Source of the DNA: Streptomyces sp. DSM 15324
GTDB lineage: Bacteria; Actinomycetota; Actinomycetes; Streptomycetales; Streptomycetaceae
Assembly: GCF_001514285.1 (NCBI RefSeq)
Contig: NZ_KQ949031.1
Span: 186,001 to 250,000 of the forward strand
Reading direction: 5' to 3'
DNA: 64,000 nucleotides
Of this stretch, positions 50,888-58,534 are shown piece after piece; position 1 is the first letter of the stretch; each line of letters opens with the position of its first letter. Under the pieces are notes generated by a model. That model searched no databases. It was not told where the DNA came from and was given only the letters and a program-made list of their open reading frames with translations. The translations under genes were made by a program, and so were the position numbers.

Positions 50888-51352
50888 GTGAGAAAGAGAG
50901 TCGTCACACTTCTCGCCACCGCCGTCGTCGCCACCCTGACGCTCGGCAGCCAGGCCATCGCGGCGCCCTCGGACGACGCTGCAGCGGCTGCCGGCGGTAC
51001 GGCAGCGGTGCAGTCCCTGCGGGCGAACCAGACTCGGTATGCGCCGTTCACCCTGAGCCGGGGCCAGTCGGTCAGCTCCAACACGGCGCGGTTGATCATG
51101 CAGACCGACGGCAACCTCGTCATCTACGACGAGTTCAACCGGGCCCGCTGGGCCTCGAACACCGTCAACCGGGGCTGGTCGGCGACCCTCCAGGGCGACG
51201 GCAACTTCGTCGTCTACACGGCCTCCGGCAGGCCGGTATGGGCCTCCAACACGGCGGGTCATCCGGGCTCCCGCCTGGTCGTGCAGGACGACGGCAACGT
51301 GGTGGTCTACGACGGCAGTCAGGCCGTCTGGGCTTCGGGCACGAACCACTGA
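50888..51352 (+). CDS. secreted bulb-type mannose-binding lectin
   Basis: 154 residues, GTG start with AAGGAG. A signal peptide (VVTLLATAVVATLTLGSQAI, then AAP) is followed by a beta-prism II domain. Three mannose-binding motifs of the Q-x-D-x-N-x-V-x-Y type are present: QTDGNLVIYDE, QGDGNFVVYTA and QDDGNVVVYDG, each followed by a W-A-S-N/G strand. It would bind mannose-like glycans outside the cell. A perfect stem-loop terminator follows. Confidence 0.94.
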   Translation: MRKRVVTLLATAVVATLTLGSQAIAAPSDDAAAAAGGTAAVQSLRANQTRYAPFTLSRGQSVSSNTARLIMQTDGNLVIYDEFNRARWASNTVNRGWSATLQGDGNFVVYTASGRPVWASNTAGHPGSRLVVQDDGNVVVYDGSQAVWASGTNH

Positions 51353-51374
51353 ACCAGGTCGTCCGCGTCCGGTT

Positions 51375-51412
51375 GAAAACGGCCTGCCGGACTGCTTCGG
51401 CAGGCCGTTTTC
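51375..51412. terminator. stem-loop terminator after the lectin gene
   Basis: Perfect 15-bp arms (51375-51389 and 51398-51412) ending in TTTTC on the + side, 8-nt loop. Confidence 0.88.
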
Positions 51413-51447
51413 GGCTTCGGGCGCACAGATGAAAGTGAGACGGCAGC

Positions 51448-51720
51448 ATGCACGTTCACATCGACGCGGTAGACCCGGAGAAAATGATCAGGTTCTGGGG
51501 CGGCATCCCGGGTGGGGGTGGGTACAGCGTCGGCGAGGCGACATCTCCGGCGGTGCTACCGGTCGTCACCGTCCTTGTCGGAACGATCGCCGAACAGGTG
51601 CAGACGCTGATCGCCAAGGGCGCCTCTCTCGTGGAACCTCACGATGGCCTGCACGCCCTGATGGCGGATCCGGAAGGCAACAGGTTCGTGGTGGTGCTCG
51701 ACCCCGACCACGAAGCATGA
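51448..51720 (+). CDS. short VOC-family protein, apparently internally truncated
   Basis: 90 residues. Start MHVHIDAVDPEKMIRFWGGI matches the N-terminal beta-alpha unit of VOC proteins, and the end VEPHDGLHALMADPEGNRFV matches the C-terminal strands with the metal-binding Glu region. About 30 residues of the middle, present in ordinary VOC proteins (about 120 residues), are missing, so it may not fold as a normal monomer. It may be a decaying gene. Ribosome site weak (GTGAGACGG). Confidence 0.55.
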   Translation: MHVHIDAVDPEKMIRFWGGIPGGGGYSVGEATSPAVLPVVTVLVGTIAEQVQTLIAKGASLVEPHDGLHALMADPEGNRFVVVLDPDHEA

Positions 51721-51761
51721 CGCTCTCCAGGTTGCGCCGGCGGGGGAGCTAGCCTGGGCAC

Positions 51762-52268
51762 ATGGGGATTTCTCTCCTGCTGATGTCCGACACCCACCTG
51801 CCCAAGCGCGCCAGGGAACTCCCCGCCCCGCTGCTCGCCGCGCTCCCCGAGGCCGAGGTCGTCGTGCACGCCGGGGACTGGGTCGACGTGGCCACTCTCG
51901 ATCTGCTGGAGAGCCGCAGCCGTCGGCTGATCGCGGTGTACGGCAACAACGACGGCCCCGACCTGCGCGCCCGGCTGCCCGAGGTGGCCCGTGCCGAGCT
52001 GGGCGGGCTGCGCCTCGGCGTGATCCACGAGACGGGACCGGCCCAGGGCCGCGAGGCCCGCTGCGCCGCCCGTTTCCCCGAGCTCGACGTCCTGGTCTTC
52101 GGCCACAGCCACATCCCCTGGGACAGCACCGCCCCCGGCGGACTGCGCCTGCTCAACCCGGGTTCCCCCACCGACCGCCGCCGTCAGCCGCACTGCACCT
52201 ATCTCACCGCCACGGTGGCCGACGGCAGCCTCACGGACGTCGTCCTGCACCGGCTGCCACCTCGCTGA
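51762..52268 (+). CDS. metallophosphoesterase (YfcE/MJ0936-like)
   Basis: 168 residues with every metal-binding block of the calcineurin-like phosphoesterases: LLLMSDTHLP, VVVHAGDWVDVATLDLL, AVYGNNDG, LGVIHETGP, VLVFGHSHIPWD and LLNPGSPTDRRR. These small YfcE/Vps29-type enzymes hydrolyse phosphodiesters; the natural substrate is unknown. Stands alone. Confidence 0.92.
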   Translation: MGISLLLMSDTHLPKRARELPAPLLAALPEAEVVVHAGDWVDVATLDLLESRSRRLIAVYGNNDGPDLRARLPEVARAELGGLRLGVIHETGPAQGREARCAARFPELDVLVFGHSHIPWDSTAPGGLRLLNPGSPTDRRRQPHCTYLTATVADGSLTDVVLHRLPPR

Positions 52269-52390
52269 ACCGGGCCGCGCCCGGCCGAAACGGTCGGGGG
52301 CGGCCCGGCTGCTGCGAGTCTGCTGTGCTTCACGGACCTCCTTCCCTCGCGGGGATGGTTGACAGTGCCACTACCCAGCATCCCTCTGTC

Positions 52391-53533
52391 TCATACGCCC
52401 CGTTTTGAAGGAATTATGGGACTTTCCGCTTCCGGAGGGCGGCCGTGGATCGCCCCCGCCGTTTTCGACAGCGGAGCGCCCGTGCCGCCCCAGCGCACGG
52501 CGACGATCTCGGCGGCCACCGACACCGCGACCTCCTCGGGCGTACGCGCACCGAGGTCGAGCCCGACCGGGGAGCGCAACCGGGTCAGCTCGGGCTCGCC
52601 CAGCCCCGCCTCGACCAGCCGCCGCCGACGGTCCTCGTGGGTGCGCCGGCTGCCCATCGCGCCGATGTACGCGGCCGGCCGGCGCAGCGCCTCCTCGAGG
52701 AGCGGCACGTCGAACTTCGGGTCGTGGGTGAGGACGCAGATCACGGTGCGCTCGTCCGTCCGGGTACCGCGCAGATACCGGTGCGGCCAGTCCACGACCA
52801 CCTCGACACCCTCGGGGAAGCGGCTCGGTCTGGCGAACACCGGGCGCGCGTCGCACACCGTGACCCGGTAGCCGAGAAAATCGCCGATGCGGGCCACGGC
52901 CGCCGCGTAGTCGATCGCCCCGAACACCAGCATGCGCGGCGGCGGGGCGAAGGAGTGCAGGAACACCGTGACCGCGTCCTCGCGCCGCTGCCCGCGCGGT
53001 CCGTAGTGCCGCACTCCGGTGGCTCCGAGGGCGAGCTCCCCGCGCGCGTCCGCGGTGACCGCCGCGTCCAGGCCCTCGGTGCCGAGCGAGCCCGCGGCAC
53101 GGTCCGGCCGGACCGCGAGGGCGGCGCCGAGTGCGGCCGGGCCGTCGGTGACGGTGGCCAGGGTCACCGGTTCGCCGGCGGCGACGGAGGCGGCGAGCAG
53201 GCCGAAGGCGGGATCCCGCCCGGGGATGACCGGCCGGACCAGCACGGTGAGCTCCCCGCCGCAGGTCAGCCCCACCGCGAACGCGTCGGCGTCGCTGTAC
53301 CCGAACGTCTCCCGGCGGGCCCGCCCGCTCGCCAGCACCTCCTGGGCGAGCTCGAACACCGCGCCCTCCACACAGCCCCCGGACACACTGCCCACGACCT
53401 CGTCGTCCGGCCCCACCGCCATCGCCGCCCCCGGCGACCGCGGCGCGCTGCGGCTGACCGCGACCACGGTCGCGAGCCCGAACGGCGCACCGGCGCCGTA
53501 CCACCCGCTCAGCACCGGGAGAATCTCGCGCAC
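52391..53533 (-). CDS. XdhC/CoxI-family molybdenum-enzyme maturation protein
   Basis: 380 residues. N-terminal VVAVSRSAPRSPGAAMAVG and SVSGGCVEGAVFELAQEVLA are the XdhC/CoxI signature; the C-terminal half is a Rossmann domain (RMLVFGAIDYAAAVARIGDF, VCVLTHDP-type ICVLTHDPKFDVPLL, AAYIGAMGSRRTHEDRRRRL). Proteins of this family sulfurate and insert the molybdenum cofactor into xanthine dehydrogenase and related hydroxylases. No such enzyme lies nearby. Likely start GTG 53533, without a clear ribosome site. Confidence 0.92.
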   Translation of the reverse strand: MREILPVLSGWYGAGAPFGLATVVAVSRSAPRSPGAAMAVGPDDEVVGSVSGGCVEGAVFELAQEVLASGRARRETFGYSDADAFAVGLTCGGELTVLVRPVIPGRDPAFGLLAASVAAGEPVTLATVTDGPAALGAALAVRPDRAAGSLGTEGLDAAVTADARGELALGATGVRHYGPRGQRREDAVTVFLHSFAPPPRMLVFGAIDYAAAVARIGDFLGYRVTVCDARPVFARPSRFPEGVEVVVDWPHRYLRGTRTDERTVICVLTHDPKFDVPLLEEALRRPAAYIGAMGSRRTHEDRRRRLVEAGLGEPELTRLRSPVGLDLGARTPEEVAVSVAAEIVAVRWGGTGAPLSKTAGAIHGRPPEAESPIIPSKRGV

Positions 53534-53608
53534 GTCTGCACGGTAATCCGTTGCCGCCCCGCCCGCCGCTCGACTTCCGGGGCCTGCGGTGCGCGTGGGG
53601 CGCCGCCA

Positions 53609-53630
53609 AAGGTGAACAATGTTCAACCTT
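53609..53630. promoter_or_regulatory. near-perfect palindrome upstream of the GH5 gene
   Basis: The 22 bp are AAGGT-GAAC-AAT-GTTC-AACCTT, symmetrical apart from a one-base indel. It is AT-rich and lies 55 bp before the GH5 start, so it is a likely regulator site. It is not the CebR palindrome. Confidence 0.6.
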
Positions 53631-53684
53631 ACTCGTGAGTCAGATGTATTGACGGTGTCCGGAAAGCGCCCGACTGTAGTGGAC

Positions 53685-55544
53685 ATGCCGAATGCCCGGG
53701 CACGTCTGCTCGCTGTTCTGGTCGTCCTCTGCGGACTCTGCGGTTTCCTGACGGCCGCGGGCACGCCCGCCGCCGCGGCCACCGTCCCCGACTCCCTCCC
53801 GTTCGACGGCACGGCGCTCACCGTGTCGAACGGCCGCTTCGTCGACGCGAACGGCCGTGAGGTGGTACTGCGTGGCTACAACGTCTCCGGCGAGACGAAA
53901 CTCGCCGAGAACAAGGGTCTGCCCTTCGCCTCGGTCGCCGACGCCAGGAAGTCGGCGACGGCCCTGCGCGCCCTCGGCGGCGGCAACGCCGTGCGCTTCC
54001 TGCTCTCCTGGGCCTACGCCGAACCGGTGAAGGGCCAGGTCGACACCGCCTATCTCGCCTCCGCCACCGCCCAGATGCAGGCCTTCCTCGACGCGGGCAT
54101 CCGGGTCTACCCCGACTTCCACCAGGACCTGTACTCCCGCTACCTGTTCAACTCGGGCAGCTGGTACACCGGCGACGGCGCCCCCGCCTGGGCGGTCGCG
54201 CTCGGCGGCTACCCCGCCGAGTCCTGCGGCATCTGCTTCGTGTGGGGCCAGAACATCACCCAGAACAGTGCGGTGAAGAAGGCCCAGTACGACTTCTGGC
54301 ACAACGCCTACGGCCTCCAGGACTACTTCCTGGCCGCCGCCCAGAAGACCATGGCCTACATCAAGGCGAACCTCACGGCCGAGGAGTTCGCCGGCGTCCT
54401 CGGCTTCGACCCCTACAACGAGCCGTACGCCGGCCCCTACGACTCCGGCCAGGCCAGCCGCACCTGGGAACGCGACCTGCTGTGGCCCTTCTACGTGAGG
54501 TTCCGGGCCCGGATGGACGCGGCCGGCTGGACCGACAAGCCCGCCCTCGTCGAGCCGAACCTCTTCTGGAACGGCAACGTCAGCAAGGAGGAGGGCGGCC
54601 TCCTCGACGCCGGCGCGATCGGCTCCCGGTACGTCTTCAACACCCACTTCTACGACCAGAAGGCGATCTCCGGGATCCTGATGTGGGGCAACGCCGCGGA
54701 CGGCCAGTACGTCGGCGACTTCGGCACGGTCCGAGACCGCGCCTCGGCCCTCGGGACGACGGCGATCGTCAGCGAGTTCGGCCACCCCCTCAACGGCAGC
54801 ACCGCCGGCAAGGCGCCCACCGTGCTGAAGGCGATGTACCAGGCCCTCGACTCGCGGGTGAAGGGCGCCAACTGGTGGACGACACCGGCCGCTTCGGGAC
54901 GGGTGCTGTCCGGTTCGCAGTGGCAGTGGGACATCTACAACGGGCGGCACCGCGAGCTGATGAACGGCAACGCCGACAAGGTGATGACCTCCGGTGACGC
55001 CTGGAACGACGAGGACCTCTCGGCCGTACGCCTGGACGACAGCGGTGTCGCGACGCTCCGTCAGGACGCCCGCCTCCTCGACCGGGTGTACCCGAGCGCC
55101 ACCTCGGGCTCCACCGTCGCCTTCACCTACGAGGACCGCTCCCGTGACGGCTCCACCACGCTCACCTGGAACCCGGTTCCCAGCAGCCTGCCGAACGTGG
55201 CCTCGCTGGTCGGTTCCGGCCAGTACGGCGTGCTGGTGTGGCGGTCCACCGGCGGCACCGCGCCCACCGAGCTGCATCTGCCCGCCTCCTTCCCGACCGC
55301 GTCCACCACGGTCGTCTCCGACCTGGGCACGGTGTACGGACCGCCGGCGTACTCCTCCGCGACGAGGATCGGTGCCGCCGTGGAACCCGGTGGGACGGGC
55401 AGCCGCCGACTGCTGCTCAGCGCCGCCGACTCCGGTGTCCTGCACTACGCACTGGTGACGAACGGCGCGACCGCGCCGTCCGCGACCCTGCTGGCCGCGG
55501 CCCGCAGCGAGCTGGCCGCGTGGGTGGCCTCGAAGATCGGATAG
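53685..55544 (+). CDS. secreted GH5 glycosidase (endoglycosylceramidase/cellulase-like)
   Basis: 619 residues. Signal peptide RLLAVLVVLCGLCGFLTAAG, then AAAAT. The GH5 barrel begins FVDANGREVVLRGYNVSG and contains the acid/base Glu246 in GFDPYNEPY and the nucleophile Glu364 in TAIVSEFGHP; IRVYPDFHQDLYSRY and FNTHFYDQKAI are further barrel strands. This pattern matches endoglycosylceramidase-like members more than plain cellulases. A C-terminal beta-sandwich (about 480-619) is present. A second in-frame ATG at 53619 exists, but the signal peptide fits the start at 53685. TTGACG (53649-53654) may be its -35. Confidence 0.9.
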   Translation: MPNARARLLAVLVVLCGLCGFLTAAGTPAAAATVPDSLPFDGTALTVSNGRFVDANGREVVLRGYNVSGETKLAENKGLPFASVADARKSATALRALGGGNAVRFLLSWAYAEPVKGQVDTAYLASATAQMQAFLDAGIRVYPDFHQDLYSRYLFNSGSWYTGDGAPAWAVALGGYPAESCGICFVWGQNITQNSAVKKAQYDFWHNAYGLQDYFLAAAQKTMAYIKANLTAEEFAGVLGFDPYNEPYAGPYDSGQASRTWERDLLWPFYVRFRARMDAAGWTDKPALVEPNLFWNGNVSKEEGGLLDAGAIGSRYVFNTHFYDQKAISGILMWGNAADGQYVGDFGTVRDRASALGTTAIVSEFGHPLNGSTAGKAPTVLKAMYQALDSRVKGANWWTTPAASGRVLSGSQWQWDIYNGRHRELMNGNADKVMTSGDAWNDEDLSAVRLDDSGVATLRQDARLLDRVYPSATSGSTVAFTYEDRSRDGSTTLTWNPVPSSLPNVASLVGSGQYGVLVWRSTGGTAPTELHLPASFPTASTTVVSDLGTVYGPPAYSSATRIGAAVEPGGTGSRRLLLSAADSGVLHYALVTNGATAPSATLLAAARSELAAWVASKIG

Positions 55545-55587
55545 GCGCGAGGGCGCGAGGGCACGACACCGCGCCACCGCGCGCGAA

Positions 55588-55620
55588 GGAGGGGGCGGGC
55601 GCCGGGCGCCCGCCCCCTCC
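55588..55620. terminator. bidirectional hairpin terminator
   Basis: Perfect 14-bp arms (55588-55601 and 55607-55620), 5-nt loop, between the convergent GH5 and beta-propeller genes. Confidence 0.88.
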
Positions 55621-55633
55621 GGTGCCGGGCCGA

Positions 55634-56878
55634 TCAGCTGCCGGTGCCCGTCCAGTCGGCCGCGACATGGCCGAGCCGCACCCGCTGCGGGTGGTCGCCC
55701 ACCGGGACCGACAGGACCTTCTTGCCGGTGGCGAAGTCGATCGCCGTGACCTGGTCGGCGCCGCTCTCGGAGATCACACAGTCCTTGCCGTCGCCGCTGA
55801 CCGTGGCCCAGTACGGCTTGGACGCGGTGACCAGGGGACCCTCCTGGAGGGTGCTGCGGTTGACGACCGTCGCGTAGTCGTCCATGGTCCCGGCGACGCA
55901 CAGCTTGCTGCCGTCCGGGCTCATCGACAGACCGTGGTGGCGGGAGTCGTTGACGAACGTGGTGCGGTCGTCGTTCGTCGCCGGGTTCTTCGGCAGGGTC
56001 TTGGTGCGGGTGATGCGGTCGCCGGCGAGGTCGTACTCGAAGAAGCCGTTGAAGAACGACACCTGGAAGTAGAGCTTGGACTCGTCGGGCGAGAACACCG
56101 CCGGGCGCACCGCGTCCGAGTAGTCGGTGAGGCCGATCGCGTCCAGTCTCTGCCGCATGTCGATGATCTTGACCTGCTTGTAGGTGGTCGCGTCGACGAC
56201 CGTGATGCGCCGGTCGCCCTTCGTCCAGTCCAGCCACGGGGCGTCGAGACTGGTGTTCACATCACCGATCGCCATGTTGTAGATGTACTTGCCGTCCTTG
56301 GTGAAGATGTTCTCGTGCGGCTTGTCGCCGGTGGCGAACGACCCCACCTGCTTGCCCGTGTTGATGTCCAGCACGTGCACGGTGTTGGCGGTCGACGCGG
56401 AGACCGCGACCCGGGTGCCGTCGGGGGAGACGGCCATGTGGTCGGAGCGGTAACCGGACACGGGGAAGCGCCAGTTGATGGCACCGGTGGCGAGGTTGAT
56501 GGAGACCACGTCGGCGAAGCTGGGACGCGAGACGACGACGGACCTGCCGTCCGGCGTGGAGTACATGTCGTCCACGAACTGGTCGTGGCCCTCGCCGACG
56601 CCGTTGCGGATGGCCGTGAAGTAGATCCACTTGATCGGGTCGGCGTTGATCTCCGCCATCCGCGCGTCCTTGTCGGGGATCACGTTGATCCGGCCGACCT
56701 TCGCGAAGTCACCGGTGGACTTGATGACGTCCGCGGTGCCCTCCCAGTTGTTGCCGACGAACATCACCTCGCGCAGGTCGGCGCCGGACGCGGCCTGGGC
56801 CGTGGTCGCGGGGGCGGTGACGGACAGGACGAGGGCGGCGGCTACGGCACAGAGGTGCCCGGGTTTGAAGGCGGCCAT
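55634..56878 (-). CDS. secreted YncE-like beta-propeller protein
   Basis: 414 residues. Signal peptide HLCAVAAALVLSVTAPATTA, then QAASG. The rest is a repeating blade pattern with S-P-D-G-x-x-x turns: YSTPDGRSVVVSRPS, MAVSPDGTRVAVSASTANTV, HVLDINTGKQVGSFATGD, FSPDESKLYFQV, MSPDGSKLCVAGT, AIDFATGKKVLSVPVGD. That is the YncE/40-residue beta-propeller family, extracytoplasmic and of unknown ligand. GGAGGAG precedes the ATG. Divergent from a TetR gene, which probably regulates it. Confidence 0.88.
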   Translation of the reverse strand: MAAFKPGHLCAVAAALVLSVTAPATTAQAASGADLREVMFVGNNWEGTADVIKSTGDFAKVGRINVIPDKDARMAEINADPIKWIYFTAIRNGVGEGHDQFVDDMYSTPDGRSVVVSRPSFADVVSINLATGAINWRFPVSGYRSDHMAVSPDGTRVAVSASTANTVHVLDINTGKQVGSFATGDKPHENIFTKDGKYIYNMAIGDVNTSLDAPWLDWTKGDRRITVVDATTYKQVKIIDMRQRLDAIGLTDYSDAVRPAVFSPDESKLYFQVSFFNGFFEYDLAGDRITRTKTLPKNPATNDDRTTFVNDSRHHGLSMSPDGSKLCVAGTMDDYATVVNRSTLQEGPLVTASKPYWATVSGDGKDCVISESGADQVTAIDFATGKKVLSVPVGDHPQRVRLGHVAADWTGTGS

Positions 56879-56944
56879 GAGTGCTCACTCCTCCGGAGTG
56901 GGGAAACGGGTGGGGCAGGGCTGAGCGGCTCGAAGAAGCCCGAA

Positions 56945-56987
56945 TCTGAACACGCCTGCGTTCAGAACGTACTTACTGGAAAGTAAG
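56945..56987. promoter_or_regulatory. two palindromes between the propeller and tetR genes
   Basis: TCTGAAC-8 bp-GTTCAGA (56945-56966) and CTTACT-GGAA-AGTAAG (56972-56987) stand side by side. The second has the form of a TetR operator (compare TTACT/AGTAA half-sites). They sit in the 189-bp divergent region. Confidence 0.68.
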
Positions 56988-57067
56988 GAAGGGGTGCCCT
57001 TCGCCACAAGACTCCGTGCACGACAAAATTGGCGACGGGGGGGCATGGAGCGACACGGGAGGGTGCA

Positions 57068-57739
57068 GTGACGGGCAGACTCAGGGCGCCGACCGGCCGG
57101 TACGGCGGCAAGACCGCGGCCGAGCGGCAGGCGGAGCGGCGCGGCAGGTTCCTCGACGCGGCGCTGAAGCTCTTCGGGGGCACCCCCGGCTACCGCGGGA
57201 CGACGGTCGCTGCGCTCAGCGAGGCCGCGGGGCTGTCGACGCGGCAGTTCTACGAGGAGTTCCGCACCCTCGAGGACGTCCTCGCGGTGCTCCACCTCCA
57301 GGTCAACGACTGGGCGGAGGCGGCCGTCGTGGCCGCCTTCGCGGCGGCGGAGGGCCTGCCGCTGGCCGAGCGGGTCACGGCGATCTTCCACGCCTACGCC
57401 GCCGACGTCACCTCGGATCCGAGCCGGATCCGGATCACCTTCGTCGAGATCGTGGGCGTCAGCCCCCGTCTGGAGGAGCAGCGCCTGGCCCGCCGTGCCC
57501 GCTGGATCGAGCTGATCTGTGCCGAGGCCACGGCCGCCGTCGAACGCGGCGAGGCGGCCCCCCGCGACTACCGCCTCTCGGCCGCGGCCTTCATCGGCAG
57601 CGTCAACGGCCTTCTCCACGACTGGAGCGCCGGCTGGGTCGACGCCACCCTGGACGAGGTGGTCGACGAACTGGTCCGCCAACTGCTGGGGATACTGCGG
57701 CCTCCGGGGTGGGTGCCCGAGTCCAGAACCCGTCCGTAG
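57068..57739 (+). CDS. TetR-family transcriptional regulator
   Basis: 223 residues from GTG 57068 with GGGAGG upstream. The DNA-binding domain is RGRFLDAALKLFGGTPGYRG, then TTVAALSEAAGLSTRQFYEE with FRTLEDVLAVL. The C-terminal ligand domain resembles those with a TetR_C beginning VNDWAEAAVVAAF. Divergent from the propeller gene and probably acting through the palindromes at 56945-56987. Confidence 0.92.
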   Translation: MTGRLRAPTGRYGGKTAAERQAERRGRFLDAALKLFGGTPGYRGTTVAALSEAAGLSTRQFYEEFRTLEDVLAVLHLQVNDWAEAAVVAAFAAAEGLPLAERVTAIFHAYAADVTSDPSRIRITFVEIVGVSPRLEEQRLARRARWIELICAEATAAVERGEAAPRDYRLSAAAFIGSVNGLLHDWSAGWVDATLDEVVDELVRQLLGILRPPGWVPESRTRP

Positions 57740-58534
57740 GACCGCGTCGCCACCGATGAACACCGGCCTCCCGCACGCCGGTCGGTCGTCGGACCCTTCC
57801 TCGCCGCGCGGCCTCCGGGCCTCACCTGCTCCGGCCGCCCTGCGCCCTGCGCGCTCGTGCCGGTCCGCGGGCTTTGCCCACTCCTGTCGGCCCAGGGATC
57901 TTCCCCGTTTCGGCCGCGGCCGCTGGGCCTTCGTCGCCCATGCCGGTCCTGCGCCTCACTCGGCCTGGCTCGCTCCGGTCGGCCCGCGGGTCTTCCTCGC
58001 TGGTGCCGGTCCTCGGGCGCTGTCTGGCCGGCGGGTCTTCGGGTTCTCGCCGGCTCCTGTCGGGCCGTGGGGCTTGCTTGTTTCGGCCGCGGGTCCGTGT
58101 CCTCGTCGCTGGTGCCGGTCCTGGGGCCTCGCCTGCCCGGGTCGGTCCTGGGCGTCACTCGGCCTGCCCGGTGGTCGGGCCTGGCTCGCTCCGGTCGGCC
58201 CTCGGGTCTTCCTCGCTGGTGCCGGTTCTCGGGCGCTGTCTGGCCGGCGGGTCTTCGGGTTCTCGCCGGCTCCTGTCGGGCCGTGGGGCTTGCTTGTTTC
58301 GGCCGCGGGTCCGTGTCCTCGTCGCTCGTGCCGGTCCTGGGGCCTCGCCTGCCCGGGTCGGTCCTGGGCCTCACTCGGCCTGCCCGGTCTTCGGGCCTTG
58401 CTCGCTCCGGTCGGCCCCGGATGTTCTCCGCTCCGGTAGGCCCCCGGGTCTTCCCTGCTCCGGTCGGCCTGGGCTGTCTCTCCGCCGGGCGATTTCCAGG
58501 CCGCTCGGCAAGGCCGGGTGCCGGACCTTGCTTC
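57740..58534. other. 795-bp convergent intergenic region, A-depleted on + strand
   Basis: No gene supported. From 57961 to 58380 the + strand has only two A in 420 bases, while T is about one third in places. All reading frames on the minus strand stay open because that strand almost lacks T, so open frames here are not evidence of coding. The region contains a 216-bp tandem repeat. Confidence 0.85.
57965..58417. repeat. 216-bp tandem repeat (two full copies plus a partial third)
   Basis: The segment starting CTGGCTCGCTCC at 57965 restarts at 58181 and again, with one change, at 58397, an exact 216-bp period. The first two units are nearly identical. 216 is a multiple of three. Confidence 0.9.

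Noticed and set aside
53619..53684. Upstream ATG at 53619 as start of the GH5 gene
   Set aside because: It lies inside the palindromic promoter element and would put 22 non-signal residues before a good signal peptide.
57568..58374. Open minus-strand frame of 268 codons with 72-residue repeats across the A-depleted region
   Set aside because: The strand nearly lacks T, so stop codons cannot arise in any frame; there is no ribosome site and the peptide is low-complexity Arg/Pro. Openness here is a composition effect.
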